Assembly (NCBI GenBank): GCA_021736385.1
Contig: JAIPFY010000011.1
Coordinates: 1 to 58,710, forward strand
Direction: 5' to 3'
Source: Spirochaetia bacterium
GTDB lineage: Bacteria > Spirochaetota > Spirochaetia > CAKZLE01
DNA length: 58,710 nucleotides
Shown here: piece by piece, positions 7,712-15,834 of the stretch
Layout: every line of letters begins with the position of its first letter
Numbering within the stretch: position 1 is the stretch's first letter
The notes under the pieces: model-generated
Database searches by the model: none
What the model was told of the DNA's origin: nothing
Seen by the model: only the letters and a program-made list of their open reading frames with translations
Translations under genes and position numbers: made by a program

Positions 7712-7886
7712 TATGCACTTCTGGTGAAGAAGATTGCAACCTGAAAGATTGTCAGTGATCGGTGTATCGCAGCCGTGATGCCAGCAGATCGAAGCTGAGG
7801 TCTGTGTGATGTGATCGTTCGGGGATTGCAGGTTCTGTACGGAAGGCAAGGGCTCAGGGGTAAGCACTTGGCTGTGTGACTGCTGC

Positions 7887-8678
7887 TCAGTCAAGTGCTG
7901 CAGCGATGATCACTTCGATCCCCAGCGCCCGCAGGGCTGTGACGAACTGCGGGTCCGCCTGATCATCGGTGATCAGGGCATCGATCGATTCGATCGGGCA
8001 GATGGTACTCAGTGCGGACCGGTCGAGTTTCGAGTGGTCCGCTAGTACGTAGATCCGCTCTGCCGCCCTGATCATCTGCTGTTTTACCGATGACTCTGCG
8101 ATGGTATGATCACTGAGGCCGTTCTCGATCGATACGGCCTTCACCGCAAGGAAGAGGATGTCGGCATGGATATCTCTGAAGAACTGCTCTGCCGGTCTGC
8201 CTGTCAGGGAACGTGAACTGTGGTTCACGATCCCGCCGGGAAGGATCAGGGTGATCTCAGGGATCTCAGCAAGGAGATAGGAGGCGGCAAGCGAGGGGGT
8301 GATGATCGTGACATGCTGTGCACCCTGCAGCTCTTCCGCCACTTCCACGGCCGTCGTCCCCGAATCGAGGATGACTGTCGTCCCGCTGGTCACCAGATGT
8401 GCAGCCTCTCTGGCGATCATCCGTTTGCACTCCCGGTGACGTTCGAGCCGGTGTGTGAAGAGCTTCATATCACTGCCCCGCTGTATGAGGGTAGCCCCGC
8501 CCTTGGTCCTGCAGCAGTAGCCGATCTCTTCGAGTTCTATCAGATCACGTCTGATCGTATTCTCAGAGACCCCGCACGCGGTGCTCAGTTCCGATACCTT
8601 GATACTCTTATGCTGTTCTATGAGTGAACGTACCTTTTCCAGGCGTTCGGGCTGAAGCATTCTCTCGTGTGAGTTCAT
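7887..8678 (-). CDS. DeoR-family transcriptional regulator
   Basis: The protein has 263 residues from the ATG at 8678 (257 if it starts at the ATG at 8660). An N-terminal winged helix-turn-helix (ERLEKVRSLIEQHKSIKVSELS, then VSENTIRRDLIELEEIG) is followed by the TKGGATLIQ linker. The DeoRC sensor domain has DSGTTAVEVAEEL, LTGRPAEQFF and ADHSKLDRSAL. DeoR proteins usually sense phosphorylated sugars. There is no Shine-Dalgarno at 8678; instead TATACT ends 6 nt before it, suggesting a leaderless message. It is divergent from the metal-cofactor operon and is the best candidate for its repressor. Confidence 0.9.
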   Translation of the reverse strand: MNSHERMLQPERLEKVRSLIEQHKSIKVSELSTACGVSENTIRRDLIELEEIGYCCRTKGGATLIQRGSDMKLFTHRLERHRECKRMIAREAAHLVTSGTTVILDSGTTAVEVAEELQGAQHVTIITPSLAASYLLAEIPEITLILPGGIVNHSSRSLTGRPAEQFFRDIHADILFLAVKAVSIENGLSDHTIAESSVKQQMIRAAERIYVLADHSKLDRSALSTICPIESIDALITDDQADPQFVTALRALGIEVIIAAALD

Positions 8679-8684
8679 ACAGAC

Positions 8685-8713
8685 AGTATACGGGGTTTTT
8701 CTTCCTTTGAACA
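8685..8713 (-). promoter_or_regulatory. deoR promoter (leaderless)
   Basis: The minus-strand -10 TATACT is at 8685-8690. A weak -35, TGTTCA, is at 8708-8713, with a 17-bp spacer. Only 6 nt separate the -10 from the ATG at 8678. Confidence 0.5.
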
Positions 8714-8722
8714 GCTGATAAG

Positions 8723-8769
8723 ATGGTGAAGTATGGTGATATATGATTGAACATAGTGATGTATGGTGG
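8723..8769 (+). promoter_or_regulatory. Five phased heptamer repeats: candidate DeoR operator over the operon promoter
   Basis: Heptamers begin at 8723 (ATGGTGA), 8733 (ATGGTGA), 8743 (ATGATTG), 8753 (ATAGTGA) and 8763 (ATGGTGG), exactly 10 bp apart, on one face of the helix. They cover the predicted operon promoter at 8747-8775 but lie upstream of the deoR -35. Direct repeats with about one-turn spacing are a familiar arrangement for DeoR-type oligomers. The link to this DeoR is inferred from position. Confidence 0.6.
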
Positions 8770-8775
8770 TACAGT
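8747..8775 (+). promoter_or_regulatory. Promoter of the nickel-pincer cofactor/transport operon
   Basis: TTGAAC (8747-8752) and TACAGT (8770-8775) with a 17-bp spacer lie about 33 nt upstream of the first gene. The spacer is occupied by the fourth and fifth heptamer repeats. Confidence 0.45.
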
Positions 8776-8807
8776 ACTTCTATCATCACACCCTGGAAGG
8801 TACTGCC

Positions 8808-9947
8808 ATGAGAGGTTCCCTGCTGCTGCTGTTCATCCTGTCGATCTCCCCGATCTGGTCGGGAGGCAGCCATGAGAGCGTATCACCGGGTCAGCCGGGA
8901 GCAGTCCAGGTGACTGACTCCTACGGCCATGAGCTCCTCGTGCCGGCCGACCCTGCTTCTATCATCTGCTCGGGCCCGGGGGCCCTGAGACTTGCGGTCT
9001 ATCTGCAGGCAGAGGACCGGGTCACTGCAGCCGATGACATGGAGAGCAGACGGAGCATGTTCGATGCCCGACCGTATGCCATGGCCAATCCCCAGTTCAA
9101 GGAGCTCCCGCTGTTCGGTGAGTTCCGCGGGGCTGATAATCCTGAACTGATCCTTGGTCTCGACCCTCAGCCTCAACTCATGTTCAAGACCTTCCCCGAT
9201 ATGGGCTACGATCCGGCAGACCTGTCGCAGAAGACCGGTATCCCGGTAGTCACGCTCGCCTATGGGGATCTTGCCGATCAGCGTGCTGCCTTCTATGGCA
9301 GCCTGCGCATCATGGGTGAGGTCCTCGGAGAGCAGGAGCGGGCAGCAGAGGTGATCGAGTTCTTTGAACAGTCTCTCGAAGATCTCACACGAAGAAGTGA
9401 AGCTTCACAGCTCCATGGGGAGCTGACAGTATATGTAGGGGGGATCGCGTTCAAGGGCCCGCACGGCATCGAATCTACCGAGCCGCTCTATCCTCCCTTC
9501 GAGATGCTCGGTCTGCATAACCCTGCCTATGATCCAAGGCTCCCGCGCTCCTCGCAGCAGAATGCCATGATCGCAAAGGAGCAGCTGATCATGTGGGATC
9601 CTGACCTGCTGTTTCTCGATATATCGACGGTTCACAGCCCGCCGTCGGCCAATGCCCTCCAGCAACTTGCCGATCGGACCCTCTACTCGGGCATGCAGGC
9701 TGTAGAACAGGGACAGGTCTATGGCCTGCTTCCCTATAACTGGTACTCGCAGAACTTCGGATCCATCCTTGCGAATGCCTACTTCATCGGTACCCTGATC
9801 TATCCGGATACCTTCGGTGATATCGATCCGGCTGTCAGGGCAGATGAGATCTATCAGTTCCTTACCGGCGCTCCGGTCTTCGATCAGCTCAATGAGGCCT
9901 TCGGCGGACACGCCTTCAGGGCTGTATCACTGGGGAACGGTTCATGA
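8808..9947 (+). CDS. Periplasmic substrate-binding protein of a FecCD/BtuC-type ABC importer
   Basis: The protein has 379 residues: a signal peptide at about 1-18, then a class III (TroA/BtuF-like) binding protein (VTDSYGHELLVPADPASIICSG split over the first strand, long helix EQERAAEVIEFFEQS, C-lobe VYGLLPYNWYSQNFGSILANAY). No lipobox cysteine is seen, so it may be periplasmic or held by an uncleaved signal. The family carries Fe-siderophore, cobalamin, haem, Ni or Co chelates. The company of larB, larC and larE points to nickel or a nickel chelate here (inference). The ATG at 8808 is chosen by GGAAGG 7 nt upstream and the signal peptide. It is the first gene of the operon and overlaps the permease by ATGA. 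Confidence 0.88.
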   Translation: MRGSLLLLFILSISPIWSGGSHESVSPGQPGAVQVTDSYGHELLVPADPASIICSGPGALRLAVYLQAEDRVTAADDMESRRSMFDARPYAMANPQFKELPLFGEFRGADNPELILGLDPQPQLMFKTFPDMGYDPADLSQKTGIPVVTLAYGDLADQRAAFYGSLRIMGEVLGEQERAAEVIEFFEQSLEDLTRRSEASQLHGELTVYVGGIAFKGPHGIESTEPLYPPFEMLGLHNPAYDPRLPRSSQQNAMIAKEQLIMWDPDLLFLDISTVHSPPSANALQQLADRTLYSGMQAVEQGQVYGLLPYNWYSQNFGSILANAYFIGTLIYPDTFGDIDPAVRADEIYQFLTGAPVFDQLNEAFGGHAFRAVSLGNGS

Positions 9948-11014
9948 ATAGTGGGAACGAACACCTGCAGCGATCCTATGGTTCGTATCAGCGCAGTAAG
10001 CGGATCGTTCTCCTTGCTGAAGTACTGGTGCTGCTCATACTGGTCCTGGTCTCGCTCTCTCTCGGTGCGGTCCGCATCCCGATCTCTGCCACGGTGCGTG
10101 CCCTCTTTGCCCCTGATACGATCAGTTTTCAGTATGCGGCCATCATCCGTGAGATCCGTCTTCCCCAGACCCTCAGTGCCCTGGCCGCAGGTGCCGGCCT
10201 TGCCGCCGCGGGATCGGTCATGCAGGTGATCCTGCAGAACCCCCTGGGTTCTCCCTATACCCTCGGGGTCTCTCATGCAGCTGCCTTCGGGGCAGCCTGT
10301 TCGGTGATGTTCCTGGGGACCGGGGTGGCTGTCGGAGGCGACAGCGGCATCATCGAACTGCTCTATCCGTACAAGACCATGCTCTGTGCCCTGCTGTTCG
10401 CGCTCATGGCCTCTGCGCTCATCGTCCTGCTCTCGCATATCAAGAGGACCTCCTCTGAGGTCATGATCCTCGCAGGAGTCACCATAGGGGCTCTGTGTAC
10501 CGCAGGGACCATGTTCCTGCAGTATTTTGCCGATGATATACAGCTTGCCGCGATGGTCTTCTGGACCTTCGGGGATGTGGGACGGGTGAACTGGCAGGAA
10601 CTGACGATGATCACAGTGGTGACCGTTCCCTCGATTCTCTACTTCCATATGCACCGATGGTCCTATAATGCTCTCTCCATGGGAGATGAGACGGCCAGGG
10701 GGCTCGGTGTCCCCACCGAGCGGCTTCGTCTCACGGGCATGGGGGCAGCCTCACTGCTGACTTCGGTGATCATAGCCTGTGTCGGGGTCATCGGCTTCGT
10801 GGGACTGGTAGCTCCCCATATAGCACGAAAGGTCGTCGGAGAGGATCAGCGGTTCTCTCTGGCAGCCTCGGTGCTCACCGGCGGTATCCTGCTGCTGGCA
10901 TCCGATCTCGCAGCTCGATTGATCCTGGCCCCCAGAGTCCTTCCGGTAGCGATCCTCACAGCGTTTCTCGGGGCTCCGGTGTTCATCCTATTACTGATCA
11001 GGGGGTACAGATAA
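9944..11014 (+). CDS. FecCD-family ABC importer permease
   Basis: The 356-residue protein has about nine or ten transmembrane helices and classic BtuC/FecD signatures: RLPQTLSALAAGAGLAAAGS, QNPLGSPYTLGVS, ALSMGDETARGLGV, GFVGLVAPHIARKVVGEDQR, and LPVAILTAFLGAPVFILLL near the end. It builds the inner-membrane channel for the binding protein encoded just upstream. The ATGA overlap upstream and single-base (TAATG) junction downstream show tight co-translation. Confidence 0.92.
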   Translation: MNSGNEHLQRSYGSYQRSKRIVLLAEVLVLLILVLVSLSLGAVRIPISATVRALFAPDTISFQYAAIIREIRLPQTLSALAAGAGLAAAGSVMQVILQNPLGSPYTLGVSHAAAFGAACSVMFLGTGVAVGGDSGIIELLYPYKTMLCALLFALMASALIVLLSHIKRTSSEVMILAGVTIGALCTAGTMFLQYFADDIQLAAMVFWTFGDVGRVNWQELTMITVVTVPSILYFHMHRWSYNALSMGDETARGLGVPTERLRLTGMGAASLLTSVIIACVGVIGFVGLVAPHIARKVVGEDQRFSLAASVLTGGILLLASDLAARLILAPRVLPVAILTAFLGAPVFILLLIRGYR

Positions 11015-11799
11015 TGAGACTGAGTATACAGGATCTGAGTTTCTCATACCGAACTACGCAGATCCTTCATCACATCGATGTGGACTGTGACGGTCCGGGG
11101 ATCACGGCCCTGCTGGGACCGAACGGTTCAGGCAAGACGACCCTGATCCGTTGTATCGATCGTATCCTGCGCCCTTCGAGCGGGGATGTGCTGATCGATG
11201 GGGTATCGACAGGGAGTCTTTCGGCAAAACAGCTGGCCCGTCTGATCTCCTATGTGCCGCAGAAGATGCAGATGAGTGCCATGAGGGTCTTTGATGCCGT
11301 GCTGCTCGGCAGGGTCCCGCATCTGTCGATGCAGGTCTCCGATCATGATATGTACACGTGCATCGAGATACTCGAGCGTACAGGATTGTCTTCCATGATG
11401 CTCAAGTCCCTCCATGAGCTCAGCGGCGGAGAACTGCAGAAGGTATCGATCGCCAGAGCTCTGGCCCAGCAGGCACCGATCATGCTGCTTGATGAGCCGA
11501 CAGCCTCGCTCGATCTGAGGAATCAGCTTGATACCCTCAAGCTGCTCACCTCGATCGCAGAGGAACAGGGGATCATGGTCATCATAGCCATCCATGATCT
11601 GAACACAGCCTTTCAGTTCGCACAGCGGTTCCTCTTCATGAAAGAGGGGCGTATCATCGAAACCTCGGAGAGGGGGAATGTGACATCAGCGATGATCGAG
11701 CAGGTCTATGATGTGCCGGTCGAGCTTCAGTGGATCAGCAAGGTCCCTCACGTCACCCCGAGGATATACAGGGAGCAGCAGCCATGTCAGCTATCGTAG
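11014..11799 (+). CDS. ABC importer ATP-binding protein (FepC/BtuD type)
   Basis: The 261-residue protein has Walker A GPNGSGKTT near residue 37, a Q-loop in YVPQKMQ, the signature LSGGELQKVSIARALAQ, Walker B IMLLDEP, a D-loop SLDL, and the switch His in IAIHDLN. It powers the importer. The stop overlaps the start of the TrmO-FmdE gene by 16 nt. Confidence 0.93.
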   Translation: MRLSIQDLSFSYRTTQILHHIDVDCDGPGITALLGPNGSGKTTLIRCIDRILRPSSGDVLIDGVSTGSLSAKQLARLISYVPQKMQMSAMRVFDAVLLGRVPHLSMQVSDHDMYTCIEILERTGLSSMMLKSLHELSGGELQKVSIARALAQQAPIMLLDEPTASLDLRNQLDTLKLLTSIAEEQGIMVIIAIHDLNTAFQFAQRFLFMKEGRIIETSERGNVTSAMIEQVYDVPVELQWISKVPHVTPRIYREQQPCQLS

Positions 11800-12911
11800 A
11801 GATCGGAATCATCGAGAGCAGGTTCACCGAACCGGCAGACCCGTTTGTCATGCGAAAGGAGGAGAGCCTGATCCATATCCACCCGGAATTCGCTGAAGGG
11901 CTCTATGATATCGAATCGAACGGTTATCTCCAGATCATCTTCAACTTCCACCGTGCCCGTGAGGTGCGGCTCAAAGGTCAGTGGTACTATGGGGGAGAGA
12001 AGGGCGTGTTCGCCTGCAGGAGCCCCAAACGTCCGAGTGCCATCGGATTGACCACCGTAGAGCTGCTCGAGCGCAACGGGTCTACCCTGCGCGTCAGGGG
12101 GCTTGATGCCATAGATGGTACCCCCGTGCTCGATATCAAGCCCTATATACCCGAGGTGGATCGGGCTGTTCTCGATCAGGAGGTCCATGCGTTCACCGTG
12201 CAGGAACCGAGAGCACAGATCCAGCGGATGCTGGGCATGAAAGATCTCAAGGGGCTGCTCACTGAGGCAGGTGCGCTTCATGGACACTACTGCCCGGGGC
12301 TCTCCTCCGGGGTGCTGGCATCGTTCTACGGACTGCGCAGGCTCTCTGAGCATCTGGGTCTGTCCATCTCAGCCCTGCAGCATGCAGACGGCCTGGAAGA
12401 ACTGCTTGCCGTGACGGAGATCAACAGCTGCTTTCTCGATGGTATCCAGTATGTCAGCGGGTGTACCTTCGGCAATAACGGATTGATCTACAGGGATCTC
12501 GGAAAGACTGCGGTGACCTTCTGCAGACGGGACGGGAAGGGGATCAGGGTCGCTGCACGGCCGGATGCCTTCGGGATCTACGACCGGCTCGACCCGCAGT
12601 TCAGCAGGCTCTTCACCTCGGTCGTCATCGATCATGACCGATCTGATCCCCTGCTCAAAGCATTCAGGGCATCGGCTGCGAAGGTGGGCTTCGCGCTCCT
12701 GGAGATACCCCAAGAGGAACTGTTCACCTTCACTCCGGTGACCATGGGGCTCCCGGATTATGCCGCCATGGACTCAAGCAGTATCTGCAGGCACTGTGGA
12801 GAGTCGGTGATGACTCATAAGATGGTCTCAGGATCATGTCTGAGCTGTGCTCAGGCAGCCTATGAGGTACTCGACGGATCAGGAATACACACACAGGAGC
12901 GTACCCAATGA
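11784..12911 (+). CDS. TrmO-like (TsaA/UPF0066) domain fused to FmdE domain with zinc-ribbon tail
   Basis: The 375-residue protein has three parts. Residues 1 to about 125 are a TrmO-type SAM-dependent methyltransferase barrel (GVFACRSPKRPSAIGLT at 74-90, GLDAIDGTPVLDIKPYIP at 107-123). Residues about 150-335 are an FmdE domain (LHGHYCPGLSSGV at 165-177, NSCFLDGIQYVSGCTFG at 214-230, DLGK at 238-241). The tail is a treble-clef/zinc-ribbon with Cys335, 338, 352 and 355. FmdE is named after an archaeal molybdenum formylmethanofuran dehydrogenase operon gene, and its role is unclear. TrmO methylates t6A37 in tRNA. In this operon a metal- or cofactor-related role is more likely than tRNA modification (inference). 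The start has GGGAG 8 nt upstream. Confidence 0.85.
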   Translation: MSAIVEIGIIESRFTEPADPFVMRKEESLIHIHPEFAEGLYDIESNGYLQIIFNFHRAREVRLKGQWYYGGEKGVFACRSPKRPSAIGLTTVELLERNGSTLRVRGLDAIDGTPVLDIKPYIPEVDRAVLDQEVHAFTVQEPRAQIQRMLGMKDLKGLLTEAGALHGHYCPGLSSGVLASFYGLRRLSEHLGLSISALQHADGLEELLAVTEINSCFLDGIQYVSGCTFGNNGLIYRDLGKTAVTFCRRDGKGIRVAARPDAFGIYDRLDPQFSRLFTSVVIDHDRSDPLLKAFRASAAKVGFALLEIPQEELFTFTPVTMGLPDYAAMDSSSICRHCGESVMTHKMVSGSCLSCAQAAYEVLDGSGIHTQERTQ

Positions 12912-14161
12912 AAACTCTCATCTATGACCCATTTGCAGGAATAAGCGGAGATATGCACATCGGTGCTATGATAGATCTCGGGGTACCCCGGGAGTATCTT
13001 CTCGATGCCCTGAGATCACTACCGGTAGAACAGTGGTCCATCACCTTCGAAAAAGAACAGCGTAAAGGCATCACCGGCACCAGAGCCCTCGTCAGTATTG
13101 CCGGGGACCCCGAGCATGCTCACGAGCATGCCCACCATGAGCACCATGAGCACCATGAGCACCATGAGCACCGTGAGCACCATGAGCACCATGAGCACCA
13201 TGAGCACCATGAGCACGAGCACAGGACCATCGGGGATATCAGGAAGATCTTTGCAGCGAGCAGTCTGAGTGAACAGGTGCAGGAGTTGGCTATGAGGATC
13301 TTCACTGTCGTTGCTGCAGCAGAGGCGAAAGTCCATGATAAGCCGATCGATCAGGTGCATTTTCATGAGGTGGGGGCCCTCGATTCCATCCTCGATATCG
13401 CAGCTGCTGCGATCGCTCTGGACTATCTCAAGCCTGAGAGGATCATATCGACACCCGTGGAGCTCGGAGGCGGGTTCGTGGATTGTGCCCATGGGAGGAT
13501 ACCGGTCCCTGCTCCTGCAACCGTCGAGATACTCACCGGAAGACCGGTGAAGACCGGAGCGGTGCAGTGTGAGACTGCGACTCCCACCGGAGCTGCGATC
13601 CTCGCGGCTGTGGTGGATGAGTTCACCTCGAGCCCGGTCTTCACAGCAGAGCGCGTGGGCTACGGTGTCGGTACTCGGGATACGAAGATCCCGAATGTGC
13701 TGAGAGTCTACTGGGCTGAGACCGAAGATGATCAGGAGAGTGTCGAGGCGCTGATGATCGAATGTACCATAGATGATATGAATCCTGAGTTCTATCCAGC
13801 GGTACAGGAACAGCTGTGGGCTGCCGGGGTGAAGGATCTCTGGATGACCCCGGTCATGATGAAGAAGGGAAGGCCCGGTACGCTGCTCTCGGTCATGACC
13901 ACCTCCGGACAGCGGGCTGCCGTACGTGAGATCCTCTTCACCCAGACAACCACTGCAGGGGTCCGTGAGTACGAAGTGAAGCAGTATATGCTCGAGAGGA
14001 CGTTCGAGAAGGTAGAGACCCGATACGGAGAGGTGACGGTAAAGAGACTCATGTATCAGGGCAGGGAAGTGTCAGCGAAGCCGGAGTATGAAGATGTGAG
14101 ACGACTGGCACAGAAGCATCAGCTGCCGGTGAAAGTGATCTATGAGGCGATCGGCAGATGA
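12908..14161 (+). CDS. larC: Nickel-pincer cofactor biosynthesis protein LarC, single-ORF form
   Basis: The 417-residue protein inserts nickel into pyridinium-3,5-bisthiocarboxylic acid mononucleotide (CTP-dependent cyclometallase in the studied family). It shows the family start ([22 protein letters not shown]), [24 protein letters not shown] over about 152-175, [15 protein letters not shown], and the C-terminal domain [16 protein letters not shown] with MMKKGRPG. Residues about 69-106 form a His/Glu repeat unique in size. In Lactiplantibacillus plantarum, larC is split by a programmed frameshift; here it is one frame. ATGA overlaps join it to the genes on both sides. Confidence 0.95.
   Translation: MKTLIYDPFAGISGDMHIGAMIDLGVPREYLLDALRSLPVEQWSITFEKEQRKGITGTRALVSIAGDPEHAHEHAHHEHHEHHEHHEHREHHEHHEHHEHHEHEHRTIGDIRKIFAASSLSEQVQELAMRIFTVVAAAEAKVHDKPIDQVHFHEVGALDSILDIAAAAIALDYLKPERIISTPVELGGGFVDCAHGRIPVPAPATVEILTGRPVKTGAVQCETATPTGAAILAAVVDEFTSSPVFTAERVGYGVGTRDTKIPNVLRVYWAETEDDQESVEALMIECTIDDMNPEFYPAVQEQLWAAGVKDLWMTPVMMKKGRPGTLLSVMTTSGQRAAVREILFTQTTTAGVREYEVKQYMLERTFEKVETRYGEVTVKRLMYQGREVSAKPEYEDVRRLAQKHQLPVKVIYEAIGR
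13133..13213 (+). repeat. Nine tandem 9-bp units inside larC encoding a His-rich stretch
   Basis: Nine copies of CACCATGAG (one reads CACCGTGAG) run in frame and encode His-His-Glu units, flanked by further His codons. Unit number can change without a frameshift. The encoded stretch is a plausible nickel-binding region. Confidence 0.9.
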
Positions 14162-14955
14162 AAGGACTTCAGGCTCTCAAGCGATGGGCTTCCTCCTACA
14201 GCAGCTGTGTCATAGCCTTCTCCGGGGGTGTCGACAGCACGTTCCTGCTCTATGCACTGAAGACCCACACGGATCTCCATATCAGGGCGGTGACCCTGGC
14301 TCCCCCCTATGTGCCTCGCTGGGAGCTGGAAGAAGCGGGCCGGATCGCCGGTGAGATGGGGATCGAGCATCTGGTCATCGAACTGCCCATAGCAGATGAA
14401 CTGCAGGACAATCCCGAGGACCGCTGCTATCGCTGTAAACATATCCTCTTTGAACGGATCATCGAACGATCGGATCAATGGCACGCCGATGTCGTCGTGG
14501 ACGGGACGAACGCTGATGATGCCCGGGCATACCGACCCGGCATGAAGGCCTTGCAGGAACTCGGTATCCGCAGCCCGCTGCTGGAGTGTGGATTCACCAA
14601 AGAGGACATTCGAAAGCTCTGCAGGGACTGGGGACTCTCGGTGGCCGATAAACCTGCCTACTCATGTCTGATGACCCGGATCCCTCACGGTACCCGGGTC
14701 ACCGAAGAGCTGCTGCGGACCATCGAGACTGCTGAGCGGTATCTGCATGCCTGCGGGTTCCCCGACGTGCGGGTACGGGTACACCGCGATATAGCACGCA
14801 TAGAGATCGGGGGAGATCAGTTCCAGCGATTCTGCAGCAGCAGACGGCTCCAGGACATCGATCAGTATCTGAAGAGACTCGGATTCTCGTATGTCACGGT
14901 AGACCTCTCCGGGTATACCAGCGGCAGTATGGATCCCACACACCACAGGGGGTAA
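14158..14955 (+). CDS. larE: ATP-dependent sacrificial sulfur transferase LarE
   Basis: The 265-residue PP-loop enzyme has SGGVDST at 22-28. It adenylates the LarB product and donates sulfur. The conserved DRCYRCKHILF at 88-98 is present. Cys170 in AYSCLMTRIPHG occupies the region of the sulfur-donating cysteine; further Cys residues (144, 155) make a cluster-type LarE conceivable but unproven. It starts inside larC (ATGA overlap) and is followed after 3 nt by larB. Confidence 0.93.
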   Translation: MKGLQALKRWASSYSSCVIAFSGGVDSTFLLYALKTHTDLHIRAVTLAPPYVPRWELEEAGRIAGEMGIEHLVIELPIADELQDNPEDRCYRCKHILFERIIERSDQWHADVVVDGTNADDARAYRPGMKALQELGIRSPLLECGFTKEDIRKLCRDWGLSVADKPAYSCLMTRIPHGTRVTEELLRTIETAERYLHACGFPDVRVRVHRDIARIEIGGDQFQRFCSSRRLQDIDQYLKRLGFSYVTVDLSGYTSGSMDPTHHRG

Positions 14956-14958
14956 CAG

Positions 14959-15705
14959 ATGAATGAACAGCTCAAGGGACTGCTTGCGCAGGTCAGTGAT
15001 GGGTCACTAGATATCACTCAGGCACAGCAGCAGATCGAATCACTGTACTTCACCGATCTGGGTCATACGGTCCTCGATATGGACAGAGAACGCAGGACCG
15101 GTCACGGTGAGGTGGTCTACTGCGCGGGAAAGAGCGTATCACAGATCCATGACATCCTCAGCCATCTTGATACTTCCGGTATCAATGTGCTTGCCACCCG
15201 TCTGGATGAGGTCATCTGGCAGCAGCTTGCCCCCTCCTTCCCCCATGCTGCCTATGATGCATCCTCGAGGCTCTGTTCCCTCATCCATACTCAGCCCCGG
15301 CGCTGTACCAAAGGCTATATAGCTGTGGTCAGTGCAGGGACTTCAGACGCCTCGGTCGCTGAAGAGGCTGCCGGTACGATCGAATTCTACGGGCATGAGG
15401 TCCGCAGATTCAACGATGTCGGGGTAGCGGGGATCCATCGCCTGTTCAGGCACCTCGAAGAGATCCGCGGGGCGCGGGTAGTGATCACCGTTGCCGGGAT
15501 GGAAGGTGCCCTTGCCAGTGTGGTAGGGGGGCTGGTAGATGCCCCGGTCATCGCAGTACCGACGAGTGTCGGCTATGGGGCGAACTTCCACGGGGTCTCT
15601 GCACTGCTTTCGATGCTCAACAGCTGCTCCTCGGGGATCAGCGTGGTGAACATCGATAACGGATTCGGCGCAGGGTATCTGGCAGTCATGATGAATGATC
15701 TGTAA
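14959..15705 (+). CDS. larB: Nickel-pincer cofactor biosynthesis protein LarB
   Basis: The 248-residue protein carboxylates and hydrolyses nicotinic acid adenine dinucleotide, the first step of the cofactor pathway. It has a PurE-like C-terminal domain: VVSAGTSDASVAEEA, NDVGVAGIHRLF, ITVAGMEGALASVVGGLVDAPVIAVPTSVGYG, and LNSCSSGISVVNIDNGFGAG. It is the last gene of the operon, 3 nt after larE, with GGGGG shortly upstream of the ATG. Confidence 0.95.
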   Translation: MNEQLKGLLAQVSDGSLDITQAQQQIESLYFTDLGHTVLDMDRERRTGHGEVVYCAGKSVSQIHDILSHLDTSGINVLATRLDEVIWQQLAPSFPHAAYDASSRLCSLIHTQPRRCTKGYIAVVSAGTSDASVAEEAAGTIEFYGHEVRRFNDVGVAGIHRLFRHLEEIRGARVVITVAGMEGALASVVGGLVDAPVIAVPTSVGYGANFHGVSALLSMLNSCSSGISVVNIDNGFGAGYLAVMMNDL

Positions 15706-15716
15706 TACGACTGCAT

Positions 15717-15738
15717 GGGCCCTGCTCTGACAGGGCCT
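15717..15738 (+). terminator. Weak terminator hairpin after larB
   Basis: GGCCCTG and CAGGGCC form a 7-bp stem with a 6-nt loop 12 nt after the larB stop. There is no U-run, so it is a weak or Rho-assisted terminator. It lies between the convergent larB and aldo/keto reductase genes. Confidence 0.35.
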
Positions 15739-15834
15739 GCGTATCCGGTCGATCTTCAGGCAGTCACTGCATGTTCGTCTGTGGAGCGGTATCGCCCCCT
15801 GTGATGTGGTGGCAACCCGGGTGCTCAGATGATC

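Noticed and set aside
9884-10654. 256-codon reverse frame opposite the permease gene
   Set aside because: The sequence is low-complexity His/Gly/Asp/Arg typical of the antisense of a membrane protein.
11784-12911. Simple housekeeping TrmO tRNA methyltransferase
   Set aside because: The FmdE and zinc-ribbon domains and the operon setting argue for a different main role, although tRNA methylation cannot be ruled out.
13133-13213. CRISPR-like tandem repeat
   Set aside because: Units are 9 bp, directly adjacent with no spacers, and code in frame within larC.
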